Shown here: positions 22,927-33,670 of the stretch, piece by piece | How positions within the stretch are numbered: position 1 is the stretch's first letter | Layout: each line of letters starts with the position of its first letter | NCBI GenBank assembly: GCA_001247695.2 | Contig: LGRX02035088.1 | Span: 1-64,000 of the forward strand | Direction of reading: 5' to 3' | Source of the DNA: Cymbomonas tetramitiformis | Lineage: Eukaryota > Chlorophyta > Pyramimonadophyceae > Pyramimonadales > Pyramimonadaceae | DNA length: 64,000 bases | Position numbers and translations under genes: made by a program | Notes under the pieces: model-generated | The model's input: only the letters and a program-made list of their open reading frames with translations | The model's database searches: none | Told to the model about the DNA's origin: nothing

Positions 22927-23219
22927 CGTCGCGTTTTTTGGTTGCACGTAGGCAAATTTTGAAAACTGTTCGTCAGATCAAATCGGAGATAAAATAAATG
23001 GACGCTCCTTGGATATGCGACGCATGTGTACGCTCCACGTAGGCAGGTGCGACGCCTTCACAGATCTTTGGATAAAATTCGTCGTATAAAATACAGATCC
23101 CCCCTTTCGCCGTCCCCCCTTGCCTTTCCCCCCCCACCCCCCCATAAACCCCAATTTTTAATCCCCCCCGCCCACCCCATATACACTCCCCTCCCCCTAG
23201 CGCAATTGCTGGCGGGCGC

Positions 23220-23400
23220 GAGCTTGGCTCGCGCCGGGAAAATCAGGGATTCGCGGAGGAAAATCAGGGATTCGGGCCCGAAGGGCCTGAATCCCTGATA
23301 TTATGGTGATTTTGGCCCGGAGGGCCAAATTAGAATTTCAGGGATTTTGGCCCGCAGGGCCAAGCAATTCAGGGATTTGGCCCGCAGGCCAGGCGAGGGT
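23220..23400. repeat. interspersed AAATCAGGGATT / GGCCCGnAGGGCC repeats
   Basis: Four or five irregular copies of ATCAGGGATT(C/T) alternate with the palindromic GGCCCGAAGGGCC. The same pair of motifs is present at about 61,450-61,545, so this is a dispersed family. Confidence 0.6.
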
Positions 23401-23702
23401 CGAAGGCGACGCGCCACTCATTCATCATGGATTTTACTGCAAGAAACGAGGTAAAAAAAACTGATGCCTTTGCATGTGGCCGTGTCAGTTGATCGAACTC
23501 GCGCGTCAGTGCTCAGTGGCCGTGTCAGTTGATCGGTGGCCGTCGGTGTCAGTCGAGTGGCCGTGTCTTGTGGCCGTGTAGTGCGGTTTCCTGTCGTGTG
23601 TCAGTGGTTGCTCGTCTGTGTCACGGGTACGGGTATCACCAAGCATAAGCCGAAAACTCTTATTCTAAGCGACACGGTCTCAGTGTCACTGCGTAACGAA
23701 GG

Positions 23703-23879
23703 ATGTCACTTCAATTCTTTAAATGCCGCTTCTGCCCGCAGTCTTTTTCTCGGAAGGACAATATGAAGGATCATATTTCTCGGAAGCACAAAGCGGATCT
23801 CGCAGCAAAGTTGCATACTGTTTCTGGGGTCATCGACCGCCTGTTGAAGGATAATAGCAAATTATCTTTTATGGAGTAG
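23703..23879 (+). CDS. small C2H2 zinc-finger ORF (58 aa)
   Basis: ATG at 23,703, TAG at 23,877. The protein begins MSLQFFKCRFCPQSFSRKDN and contains one classical finger: C-x2-C, 12 residues, then H-x4-H (DHISRKH), followed by a helical tail of about 30 residues. The motif is complete and the frame intact, but nothing shows that it is a whole gene. It could be the first exon of a longer protein or a transposon-borne finger. It lies inside the large inverted repeat at 22-25 kb. Confidence 0.45.
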   Translation: MSLQFFKCRFCPQSFSRKDNMKDHISRKHKADLAAKLHTVSGVIDRLLKDNSKLSFME

Positions 23880-24358
23880 GAACGATAGTCTAATCAACCT
23901 GACAATCCCTAACTCTCAGTACACATCGCTTTCTCGCTTCTCCCATATATGGAACATGGTATATCATTATTTTGGTGGACTGCAGTATTCATTTTTCTTC
24001 ATATCTTGATATCTAGTTCATGAAGCTTCGTTGTGTATGTAGGAAGTCAACTATATTTGAAATGTGAGTTGAAACAAAGTCATGTGTATGGCATTAAGGA
24101 ATATTCTGAGTGGACTATTAAGACCTAATTTCTCTTTAAGGAATCTATAAAAATTCGAAAAGGAATATTCCCTATTTTCAAAATTTTCCTGCGGCGGGCA
24201 TTTGGGGGTTTTCGGGGAAATGCCATGCCGGCTCGCGCCGCCATTTGCATAAAATTGCAACTAGGCCTCCCCCTACCCTTCACCTTTATCAACCCCGATT
24301 TCATCCGTCTTGCATCCCCCCTGCTTCCCCCTTCCACCCCCCGTGATGGGAGGAGGAT

Positions 24359-24960
24359 ATGTTTTCTCCATTGGAGCCCCTGCATCTGTGGCAAGGCACG
24401 CCATCGGAGGAAACCAGGTCGGTGGACGGGGTGAGCGTCGGCAGGGAGGAGGGGGCGGCAGGCCTGATGGAACTGGTGTCACAGGCGGGAACTGGTCAGC
24501 CGGCTAGGGGGGAGGTGGCACCGGCGGCGAGTCAGCGGTTGCAGCAGGAGGTTGCAGACTTGAAGGCTCAGTTGGAGATTGCCGAACTGAAGCGGAAGCT
24601 GCAAGCGGTGACGCAAGCAACCCCGCCACCACCTGCCTCCCCAACAACGACAAACACGCCACCGGTGTCCATGGCCCCGCCCCGCCGAATCTGTGGCGAT
24701 GGATGTGCAGGCGTCTGCCGTGGCTGGTGGGGGTGGTGGTGTTGGGATGCAGGCGTCAAGCCACCAGATACCTCTGCGGGCACAGGAAGGGATTGCGAAC
24801 AGCTCGCAGGTGTTGTACACGCCGTCTCAACCGTTGCAACTGACGGCACAGATAGCACCCCCCCCCCAACCCCCTCATCCCCCTTATAACCTCCCACATT
24901 TCCCCCTTTTCCCCCCCTTTCCCCCCCCGCTTATTTCCCCCTTTCTCCCACTTTTTTTCT
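24359..24960 (+). pseudogene. coiled-coil, Pro-rich ORF of gag-like character
   Basis: The frame from 24,359 to 24,889 contains a clear heptad segment (RLQQEVADLKAQLEIAELKR) followed by a TP-rich linker. A shift at about 24,680 moves the plausible coding into the next frame (MDVQASAVAGGGG, then IANSSQVLYTPSQPLQL). The tail at 24,855-24,960 is a long C/T tract. It resembles the N-terminal region of retroelement gag proteins; I cannot name it. Confidence 0.35.
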
Positions 24961-25086
24961 GACCCAACCCCCTTTTCGTTTCGGAAAATCGTGTATTTAT
25001 TTTTATACCCATTCCAGATATAATAAAACGTAACCACGTTGGACGCCACGTACGCATGGGCCGTCGTGCACACAGTCGCAGTACGC

Positions 25087-25290
25087 CGATTTATTCATCC
25101 TTAAATCTGGTCAGACGCGATGCGACGCGACGCGACGCGACGCGACTCGCGTAATCTCAAAACCAGATTTAAGGACGGGCCTGAACGAACAGGCGATGAG
25201 CTCACGCCCGGGGTTTGGCGGATCACAGTGTTAAGAAATCCGGTTGCGCCCCCTGCAGTTACTCCCCTTGCTCGGACAGGTGAACAGGAA
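25087..25290. repeat. GACGC-repeat hairpin and right arm of the wide inverted repeat
   Basis: CCTTAAATCTGGT at about 25,090 and its reverse ACCAGATTTAAGG at about 25,162 enclose a (GCGAC)n run. The same CCTTAAATCTGGT occurs at about 22,724. The stretch from about 25,180 to 25,280 is the reverse partner of 21,985-22,100. Confidence 0.6.
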
Positions 25291-28200
25291 CCCGTCGAAG
25301 AAGTGTCACAGTGGACAGTCGCACTGAACCCGTGAACCGAATGGAGCTGACTGCTTCGCCCGATTGTTCATCTTTGATCGTCGATCGTAAGAAATATGCC
25401 TCCCAGCAAGATAAATGCTGCAATCGGTGGTGCAGATGCATCAGTAATATCTTCGATGGTATCGCCTGCGCGTGCGCCTACTTGTATCGTATCATGACAA
25501 ACGCAAGACATAAGATAGACATAGTGATAGACATAACAATTAGCAACTGCAAAAAAGACAAAGTTTTAGAGAGAGAAACATGTACTTTAACATTCGATTG
25601 GCAGAATGTTCTGACATTTTTTTGATCGCCAAAAGCCGTAACAGCGCGATTTCACCGTCAACTATTGAGATATGAGTTAGGCCTGTTGTTACACTCAAAC
25701 CAAGAAAGCTCCTTGTGTAAGCCTTCACGTGCCTCAACAGCACCGCGTCAGCTTGATTAGAAATCTTCTAGTAGGCAGCGATGACTCGAACTATTTCGTG
25801 GGGTTTCAAAGTACGCCAGTACTCCTTGGCATTTTTTTTGGTTTGATGCTAGAAGAGAACAGGGCCTGCTTGAAAGCCTGTTGAAATAGCCTAGCCATTT
25901 AACGTTTGAGTACAGTCGAGTCTTTTGCTTTGGGCCCCATTCTCGTAAGAAAGTCACTTTCTAGCGACTATACCCGCCTGTCAGGTCGTTGTCCTCGTTT
26001 TCGTTTTAGTTCACTGTTATCCTGAGTATTGTTGGAGTGTTTGCTTCGCAGGTATCATATCGTCTGGTAGAACTCTTCAACTCGCAGGCACGCGCGTGGC
26101 GTTGTGTGTCATGCCACGTTTTTCGTTTTGCATGAACAGCTGTAGACAGGAAAATGGAAAAGAATGCATAACGAAATTCCGCTTCGTTCGCCATGAACAA
26201 GGGGAAAATATTTTCCTTGAGTTGTGCAAACGGTTTCGACGACATTCGGAAGGCCCTCGTCAAGAGGGGTTGGGTTGAGGTATTTCACCTTGCACAACTA
26301 TGCGCTTGAAACGTCCTACACTATTCTATATTACAGAGCGCATGAATATTTCCCGAACAACTGCAGAAACACGCAGATGTGCAATCGTCGTGTGGTAATA
26401 GCGTTAACCGCGCAATGTAAAAGTCTTGTACCACGGCGTTTGTTGGACACCGCGTTTCCGAGGCTTCATCGGGAGGATTTCTTTTTATGTTTTGTGCAAT
26501 GGTACGACAAACATTTTGTGTACGGGATTACGTTTGAAGCCTGTCGTGGAGGTGCTTGCCTTCATGCTACGCCGGGTAACTAACCACTGCTGGTGTGACG
26601 TTTTGGTTCAGAAAAATAATTGTGAGAATTTCGACTTCAAATGGGTACGCTTTCGAGTGTTCGCTGGAACCCGCGCTCGCTTCGGCTTGCAACACCAGTC
26701 ACTTTGCGAACTCTCACCTGGCGCTGCGCGCGCTGATGCTCGCACGCGCTCTCTTGTTGTCAGCCGCTGTGTCCTCCGCGGTGTTCCTCTCTCCACGTGT
26801 CCTCTGCGAGCCCTTCTGTAGTAGTTCCCAACAACGATTTTACGGTCGCACTCCCACGTTGTATGGTCACAATCTCGAATTTTGCAGTCGCATTCCGAAA
26901 TTGTTCAGTCGCGGCAACCGTGCCCTCAACAGCGCAGTCTTTCGCGCTCTCCCGCAACCTCTGTGGTCGTATATGCTTGACCGTTTGTTTCGTCGGTTTC
27001 TTACCCCACCGCCTTCACTTACTCCTGAGGATACTACAGATGCGGCAGTCTCGTTGCATCCAGTTCAGTGATGAACGATACACCGAGTTCAGGCAAGCCT
27101 AGTGGGGCCTGGACGTGCGGAAGCGGAGGAATATGTGAGCACTCGGGGAGGAGCCCGCGGCGTCCTTAGCCATCCATCCCTCAGTCTTAGTCCCACGTGC
27201 GCTGCAAGGACGTGGTGGCATTCTTGCCCTCCTGCCGTCATACCTGAGGGGATGCGCGCGCTGAGGTGCGCGGGCGCGCTGAGGACAACCGCCACAGACG
27301 CTACGCGCGCGGGACCTGGACGAGCGCAATCTGCTGCCGCATCAAGTCGTCAACCATTTTATGAATTCCAAGGTGTGTGGCTACCAAGGTCACCCCCCTC
27401 CTCCCCCTCCAACAAACCTCCCGCACTCGGACGTCGCTCAGTGCTCATGTTATGGAGCCCCGGTTTTGATGGAAGCTTCGCCCCCGCCTCCGCAATGAGA
27501 GCACTGGGGGTGACTGGAGGGTCAGGTGATGACGACCAAGGCCGGGCTCCTGCACAAACTGCGCGAGCTGCCTTGGCATCAACCACCCTTGCCACTCGAC
27601 GGGTCCGCTACTTCTCCAGCACCGCCCCGCTGGCAACGGGCCGTCCGGTGGCCAATACCGTGGCGACATGGCTCGTTCAGCCGTTGAGGGCTTCGGCGGC
27701 TCGCTCGGGGTTCTACTCTGTAGATCCGCCAACATAATTCATACGTATGCGAACCTGACTGACAATAGTATTCGGTCCCCACCATGTGGCTCATCCCCCC
27801 ATGTGTGACACACTATTTCAGGGAGGGTTCAGGAGCGGCGAGTGATGCGCACTGGTGCAGGCACGAAAACAGGCACGCTCTCACGAGACCCGCTGCATCG
27901 AGGGGGCCTCTTGGCGCTTCCAGCTGGAACCGATTCGGTTAGGCTGACAACTGTCAGGACGTGAGTGAATGACAGATTCTTTCCACGAAGCTACGATCTG
28001 AGTGATGAAGACGATACGAAGGCGTTCTACATCGACTTCAAGTGCGCCCCTTCGCGCGGTCCCCAGGTTGAGATGCGCGCAGGGAGCAGAGCCAATCTCG
28101 CCTGGCTTTCTCGGGGTGCCATCGCCTGAAATTGTGGGGAGGACACACGACGGGCGATGGCAACCCTCCACAAATTCTTGTCAGAGCCCCCTGTACCCGG

Positions 28201-28900
28201 GTGAGGCTGCGGGGAGAGGTCGGGGAGGCTATGGGCCGGATCAGGTGGTCCTGCGCAGAGTCGATACTGAAGCACGTCATAGCCGACGGTGGTGTCTCGC
28301 CAGGTGGGGGGTCGCGAGACCCTGTCACGACTGCGATTCCTCCCCCTTCTCCACTTTGGTGTTTGCCTTCCCATCAAAGACGTTTCTGGTTCTTCGCATG
28401 TACCACTGAATGTGCCACCTCTTCCCCTGATGCGTCACCCGGGCATCGTGCGGTACCCTGAAAACCAGAGATGCCACACACGGCATCGCACCAGGTGGAA
28501 CTTTTCTGGGGGCCTGCCCAATAGGATGTGCATCGCGGTATCGTAGACTCATTTGTTCTACCGGGCATCCATGCCTTGTAGCATCTCTATTGATTGCCAG
28601 GCAGACGCAATTGGAAGTCTACTCAGGATGACATCTGTCACATGAACATGACACATAAGCTGCCACGCCACAGTTCCTACATGATCATTCACCGTTGGGG
28701 TTGTTGTTGGACTACCTTCGATCGATGCATCCTGTGCCGTTCGGTGTGTGATCACTGAGGATGGTGACCCTTCTTCTGGGGAAGTCGGGCGAACTGCGGT
28801 TGGTGTGTCTCACTCACGCCACGTGGCGTGCCTGCCGTTATTCACCCAGATTTCATGGCATCGTAATATAAGTGTCACGCAGCGAATCCTGAATTTGTTA
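25291..28900. other. stretch without recognised genes
   Basis: Several open frames occur, the longest at 27,102-27,737 (plus, about 211 residues), but their compositions are low-complexity, no domain is visible and the opposite strands are equally open. I do not support any as a gene. 27,100-28,400 is GC-rich like the host exons further right and may hide unrecognised exons. Confidence 0.4.
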
Positions 28901-28908
28901 TGTTAGCA

Positions 28909-29057
28909 TGGCCCTTGGGCGTTCCTCACGGGGCATACGTGCGCCTAACAGAGGGAGTGCCGAGCTACGCCGTGGTGGAGATGGCGCTGACAGTGTGCCA
29001 CATGCGCATTCACTACCTCAACTTCCTGGCCTCTGACTCGCCCATCCCGGCGCACAG
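28909..29057 (+). CDS. candidate host exon, unknown protein
   Basis: A segment with strongly GC-ending codons, as in the TTLL exons at 36-39 kb, encodes LTEGVPSYAVVEMALTVCHM and IHYLNFLASDSPIPAH, and ends at a good donor, CACAG|GTGCGG. A possible acceptor, GTTATGTTAG, precedes it. I do not recognise the sequence. It may belong to an upstream part of the gene that includes the TTLL exons, or to another gene. Confidence 0.35.
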
Positions 29058-29267
29058 GTGCGGGACGGAAGGCCGGGCCGCTGGGTCACTCTTGGCAATG
29101 AGAGGATATCCACATCAGCATGCTGTGTCTTGCGACAAGCCAACCATTGGCTCTTCGGGCGCTTCACCGCGTTTTGCTCAGCGCGGAAGCCGAACGAAGA
29201 TGCCCGGCACCCGCCTGGCCTGGGCACGCTTCCAGGCAGATCCTCTGTGGCAATACGTCAGAAGCAA

Positions 29268-29345
29268 CGACGTCGGTAACACTCTTCTGCACGCCAACCG
29301 GCCGTAACACTCTTCTGCACACCAACCGGCCGTAACACTCTTGTG
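29268..29345. repeat. 27-bp tandem repeat, about three copies
   Basis: Units around TAACACTCTTCTGCACGCCA followed by ACCGGCCG. Confidence 0.85.
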
Positions 29346-29647
29346 CACGCGATGACCTCGAGGGATGAAGGAGGAGGCTTGGATATAGAGGACTAATTTG
29401 GGGACAGGGAGGTGCTCAGTGAGAACCTGGTTGGGAAAACGGCGCGAAACGGCCGCGGCGGCTCCTGGACGCGACCCGCCGCCCCCTGGATCTGCATGGA
29501 CAGCGCAGAAGAGGATGCCGAGGAAGCAGCGCCCCTTCCTGATTGGACGACTGAGCAGTGGGCAATGCTACTCCTGTGCCCCTGCTTTGGCAGTAAGGCA
29601 CGTTGGACTCCTCCAATGCCCTGCAGCCTGATGCTCCACCTGTGGTA

Positions 29648-29782
29648 TCCAGGGGGGAATCTAGCGGCGTGCAGCGTGCAGGGGGGAATCTAGCGGTGTG
29701 CAACGTCCAGGGGGAGAATCTAGCGGCGTGCAACGTCCAGGGGGAGAATCTAGCGGCGTGCAGCGACCAGGGGGAAGGCATC
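29648..29782. repeat. about 30-bp minisatellite, four copies
   Basis: Units around GGGGGAGAATCTAGCGGCG followed by TGCAACGTCCA, slightly variable in length. Confidence 0.9.
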
Positions 29783-29811
29783 TAATGCACACTGCAAATG
29801 TGGTTGCAGCA

Positions 29812-29976
29812 CAAACCGGGTGGGGCGCCGCCTTGCTCGCCAGTGACGAACCGGGTGGGGCGCCGCCGTGCTCGCCAGTGACGAACCGGGTCGGGCGCCG
29901 CCGTGCTCGCCAGTGACGAACCGGGTGGGGCGCCGCCGTGCTTGCCAATGACGAACCGGGTCGGGCGCCGCCCTGC
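29812..29976. repeat. 35-bp minisatellite, about five copies
   Basis: Units around GACGAACCGGGTGGGGCGCC followed by GCCGTGCTCGCCAGT. Confidence 0.9.
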
Positions 29977-30314
29977 GCACGACTTACTAATTTGCTTCAC
30001 TTTACAACCGTGACTCTGCCCTTCACATTGTGTATTCGCCGCTCTACGTCACACTACACCGCTTAATTCAGCGCTATCGCACACCTTGACGAGGTGGTGC
30101 TCGGGCCGTATGTGGCATTCGGCAGTACCACGGCCTAGGCTGCTGCGCCATCAAGCGGCCGGGGTTGGGGAGGGGTGGCGGGGTTGTTACAGGCCATTCA
30201 AGACAAGCAAATCAGTGAGGCCCTCGGCGTTACCCCCGTTCCCTCGCCAAGAGGCGGTTCCCCGATCTCGAGGTAAATGTGATACTGCCCCGACCCTGCA
30301 GCATGGCTGATATT

Positions 30315-30585
30315 CTCTTCGCCGTGTCAATAATGGCTCAGCAGACCATTTGCCATGCTATATCGCCGTGTCAATAATGGCTCAGCAGACCATTTGCCAT
30401 GCTATATCGCCGTATCAATAATGGCTCAGCAGACCATTTGCCATGCTATATCGCCGTGTCAATAATGGCTCAGCAGACCATTTGCCATGCTATATATCAA
30501 TAATGGCTCAGCAGACCATTTGCCATGCTATATCGCTGTGTCAATAATGGCTCAGCAGACCATTTGCCATGCTATATCGCCATGC
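30315..30585. repeat. 44-bp minisatellite, about six copies
   Basis: Units around GTGTCAATAATGGCTCAGCA followed by GACCATTTGCCATGCTATATC; one copy is shortened. There is no unique spacer between units. Confidence 0.92.
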
Positions 30586-30869
30586 AACGTCCCGAGCGTC
30601 TGTTTCTCCGCACGGCATGTGACAAGGATGGCGTTACCTTGGAGTGATTTGATGGAATTGTGGACCAGGGAGAGTTTCTCGAGCTCAAGGGGCCGGATAG
30701 AGTCTGGCCGATCAATCAGTGCCCAACGTGCCCGTGGACCCTCCCAGCAAACATACCATGTGGACTCTACACGTGGTCAAGTAGCCCCCCCCCCTCACGA
30801 CGTATCCCATGTTTAATGGCAAATGTGGGCAGAACGGATGCGCCGCCTTTCCAAGGTGTGGAGGTGGAT

Positions 30870-31285
30870 GGATGTGTTATTTTTCCAGGGTGGGGCGCGG
30901 AGGGGCGTGCCATCTTTCCAGGGCGGGGCGCGAAGGGGTGTGCCATCTTTCCAGGGCGACCATCGTGGGATATCAGATGTTTGCCTGCCCGAGCCCGTGA
31001 CCGGGCGGACACCAGATGTGTCGTGAGATTGATGCCGGAGGCAGCCTACCGAAGGGTGACCTGGCATCATGACTTCAGGGATATCAGATTATGTGTTTCG
31101 CAAATATTCGATGGTGAGGTTGCCCTGAGCGGACTTGTAGCCGTGAACTGCAACTTAGACAGCGCCAACCAGACAAATGCTGTTTATTACGATGAATGGC
31201 AGGCAGTGTGCCTTTTAGAAGTAGATCGAGGTGCAAGAAGCAGCCTTTTAGAAGTAGATCGAGGTGCAAGAAGCAGCCATCCATA
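30870..31285. repeat. short tandem duplications of 33 bp
   Basis: Two or three units around TTTCCAGGGCGGGGCGCG at 30,885-30,960, and two units around CCTTTTAGAAGTAGATCGAG at 31,210-31,280. Confidence 0.8.
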
Positions 31286-31337
31286 CTCACAATGCCATCG
31301 ATCCGGCATGATCTTTGTAAGGGGAGCATCACCGCAA

Positions 31338-31748
31338 CTGCAGGCGATCCTTGGTAACTTCAGCGATGGCTGCTAGGGGTTGCACTGCCCCGGAGATATC
31401 CGCCAGGTTCCTGGTGAGCTTATTCTGCCAAGCCAGGGAGAGGTTGTCGAAGGTTTCTGCAGAAAAGTATGTGGCATACAACTTTGCTACCTCCACATGG
31501 TCCATGAGAGGAGAACCATCCTGCAGAGTCGCTCCAGGCAAGAGCTTCCAACCATTTGAGAGTAATAGGTCACCTGGGGCTTCCCTAAAAGTCAGAGCTA
31601 CCACCGGCTTTTTGTCTTTACCACGTGATAAGGTTCGAGTTTTGCTTTCTGAATAAGCTAAAACTCTCAGGTGATCGTTGGTGAGGTCTTCACCATGTCC
31701 GAACCTTGTTTTTATGGTATTAAACCATGTTGTAGTGAATTGGGGCAT
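31338..31748 (-). CDS. unknown protein, left copy of a divergent pair
   Basis: Starts MPQFTTTWFNTIKTRF at 31,748 and ends ...EVTKDRLQLR before a TGA at about 31,335. About 85% of residues match the right copy; the frame is intact in both, and the differences are mostly substitutions without stops, which suggests constraint. The N-terminus is polar and the C-terminal part has a heptad-like pattern (LADISGAVQ). I do not recognise the family. Confidence 0.6.
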
Positions 31749-32520
31749 CGTGAAGTGGGTGATAGGGATAAATTTTTGAATTTGAAGTAATGATAAAAAC
31801 ATAGAGGGTTATTGAATTTATAGGTTGATACATAGAGGTAGATACATTGTCACAATTCATAAACATAATTCGATATAAAGATATCGATGTTTGTGGCCAT
31901 AAGGTTTGCCAAATGTCGTCATGTAAGCGGGACGGGTGTCAAATTTGTTACATCGCCAAATTACAAACATCAATATCTTTATATCACATTATGTTTATGA
32001 TTCGTGACAATGTATCAACCTCTATGTATCAACCTATAAATTCAATAACCCTCTATGTTTTTATCATTACTTTAAATTCAAAAATACATCCCTATCACCC
32101 ACTTCACGATGCCCCAATTCACTACAACATGGTTTGGTACCATAAAAACAAGGTTCGAACGTGGTCAAGACCTCACCAACGATCACCTGAGAGTTTTAGC
32201 TTATTCAGAAAGCAAAACTCGAACCTTAACACGTGGTGAAGACAAAAAGCCGGTGGTAGCTCTGACTTTTAGGGATGCCCCAGTTGACCTATTACTCTCA
32301 CATGGATGGAAGCTCTTGGTTGGAGCGACTCTGCAGGATGGTTCTCCTCTAATGGACCATGCGGAGGTAGGAACGTTGTATGACATATACTTTTCTGCAG
32401 AAACCTTCGACAACCTCTCCCTGGCTTGGCAGAATGAGCTCACCAGGAACCTGGCGGATATCTCCGGGGCAGTGCAAACCCTAGCAGCCATCGTTGAAGT
32501 TACCAAGGATCGCCTGCAAG
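31339..32520. repeat. 1.2-kb palindrome with two divergent gene copies
   Basis: The left arm (31,339 to about 31,895) and the right arm (about 31,960 to 32,520) are inverted copies, including the whole of a 137-codon ORF in each and the shared upstream region. The spacer is about 60 bp, near 31,930. Arm similarity stays high in the non-coding upstream parts. Confidence 0.88.
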
Positions 32521-32741
32521 GTGAATGCGCTGCGCTGCCCTCCACCTTTGATCGCCTGCAAGGTGAATGCGCTGCGCTGCCCTCCAACTTTGATCGCCTG
32601 CAAGGTGAATGCGCTGTGCTGCCCTCCACCTTTGATCGCCTGCAAGGTGAATGCGCTGCGCTGCCCTCCACCTTTGTGCCCGTGCAAGACCGAGGTGCGG
32701 GGCAAAGGGGAGAGGAGGTTGGTGGCACGCCGGTTTGGTGA
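32109..32741 (+). CDS. unknown protein, right copy with C-terminal 15-residue repeats
   Basis: 210 residues, beginning MPQFTTTWFGTIKTRF. The first 137 or so match the left copy; then come four units of DRLQGECAALPSTF (45 bp each), absent from the left copy, and a short tail. The upstream region has AT-rich, TATA-like segments shared in mirror image with the left copy, so a common bidirectional promoter is plausible. Function unknown. Confidence 0.6.
   Translation: MPQFTTTWFGTIKTRFERGQDLTNDHLRVLAYSESKTRTLTRGEDKKPVVALTFRDAPVDLLLSHGWKLLVGATLQDGSPLMDHAEVGTLYDIYFSAETFDNLSLAWQNELTRNLADISGAVQTLAAIVEVTKDRLQGECAALPSTFDRLQGECAALPSNFDRLQGECAVLPSTFDRLQGECAALPSTFVPVQDRGAGQRGEEVGGTPVW
32508..32690 (+). 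repeat. 45-bp coding tandem repeat, four copies
   Basis: Units around GATCGCCTGCAAGGTGAATG, in frame within the right-copy ORF; they start exactly where homology with the left copy ends. Confidence 0.93.
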
Positions 32742-33069
32742 GCAGGGTGGATCAATCAACATGTCGGTGGACGGGATACGCTTTGTGAGGCACCAGAGAC
32801 CCCCCTCTGCAAACAAGGTGGGATGCGCCCATGAGCTCCGGACCCGGCATGGGGGTGGATCTCGGGATATGACGCTGGAGGTTGGGAGTCGTGTCAGATC
32901 CCGCTTGATGCGAATGTGGTCCGAATGTGGGGCGCCCTCAGCTAGATTGTGCGATGGGTGAAGAGCAGCGCTGTTAGCACGCTGCACTTGAGCACGCTTG
33001 TCAGTGCTGAATTGTGACCTCGTAGCCAGCTTGGGGTGCCAGATGTGCGCCTCCTCCTGCCAAGCATTT

Positions 33070-33670
33070 TACGTTCACGTGCTTATCCTTGGATTGAGTT
33101 CCTCGGCACCAGATTGCTACAGAAGATCGTCTACGCTATTTATCCACACCGGGGTTTGAAAGATTCACCCCACACTTTGGGACACTTAAACGGATTCTCC
33201 GGAGCTCACTAGGGAAGAATGGGACCCCCTAAGCCTCACTGAGCCACCTGAGCGCCTCTGCAACTGCTCTGTCTGCACACTGCTGCTTTGCTTCTGAACT
33301 CGGTCCACCTCTACCCCTGAGCTGCCCGAGCCTTCTCCCCACCACCAAGCCTGCGCTCAGAACCACCACCCCGCTCGCTGCCCGCCTCGAAGCCTAGTCC
33401 CACGAGAGCTTGTCCACCCAAAACGCGCGTGTACCTATCCCTGGACTGATTTCTTTGGCACCCACAGCCCGAGCCACCAAATTGCCACAGAAAATCGGCT
33501 GCACTTTGTACCCACACCGGGGATCAAGTACACATTTTGGGACCCTAGTGGAGAACGGGACCCCCTAAGCCTCATTGGGCCACCTGAACGCCTTTGTGAC
33601 TGCTCCGCGCATCGAAGCTGTGCCACCGAAGCCGGTCCACCTCCACCTCCGAGCTACCTGAGCCATTGGT
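33070..33670. repeat. direct duplication of about 250 bp
   Basis: 33,070-33,335 and 33,425-33,670 share CCCACACCGGGG, GGGACCCCCTAAGCCTCA, GCCACCTGA(A/G)CGCC and GGTCCACCTC in the same order. No coding signal seen. The following 33,670-34,880 is GC-rich and may contain exons I cannot define. Confidence 0.75.

Noticed and set aside
27102..27737. Plus-strand frame of 211 residues
   Set aside because: Low-complexity, GC-driven openness in several frames, no domain and no splice or start context.
30315..30585. Regular 44-bp repeats resembling a CRISPR array
   Set aside because: The repeats are directly adjacent with no unique spacers, there are no cas genes, and the sequence is eukaryotic.
30660..31376. 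Plus-strand frame of 238 residues
   Set aside because: It runs through minisatellite units and ends antisense to the conserved ORF at 31,338-31,748.
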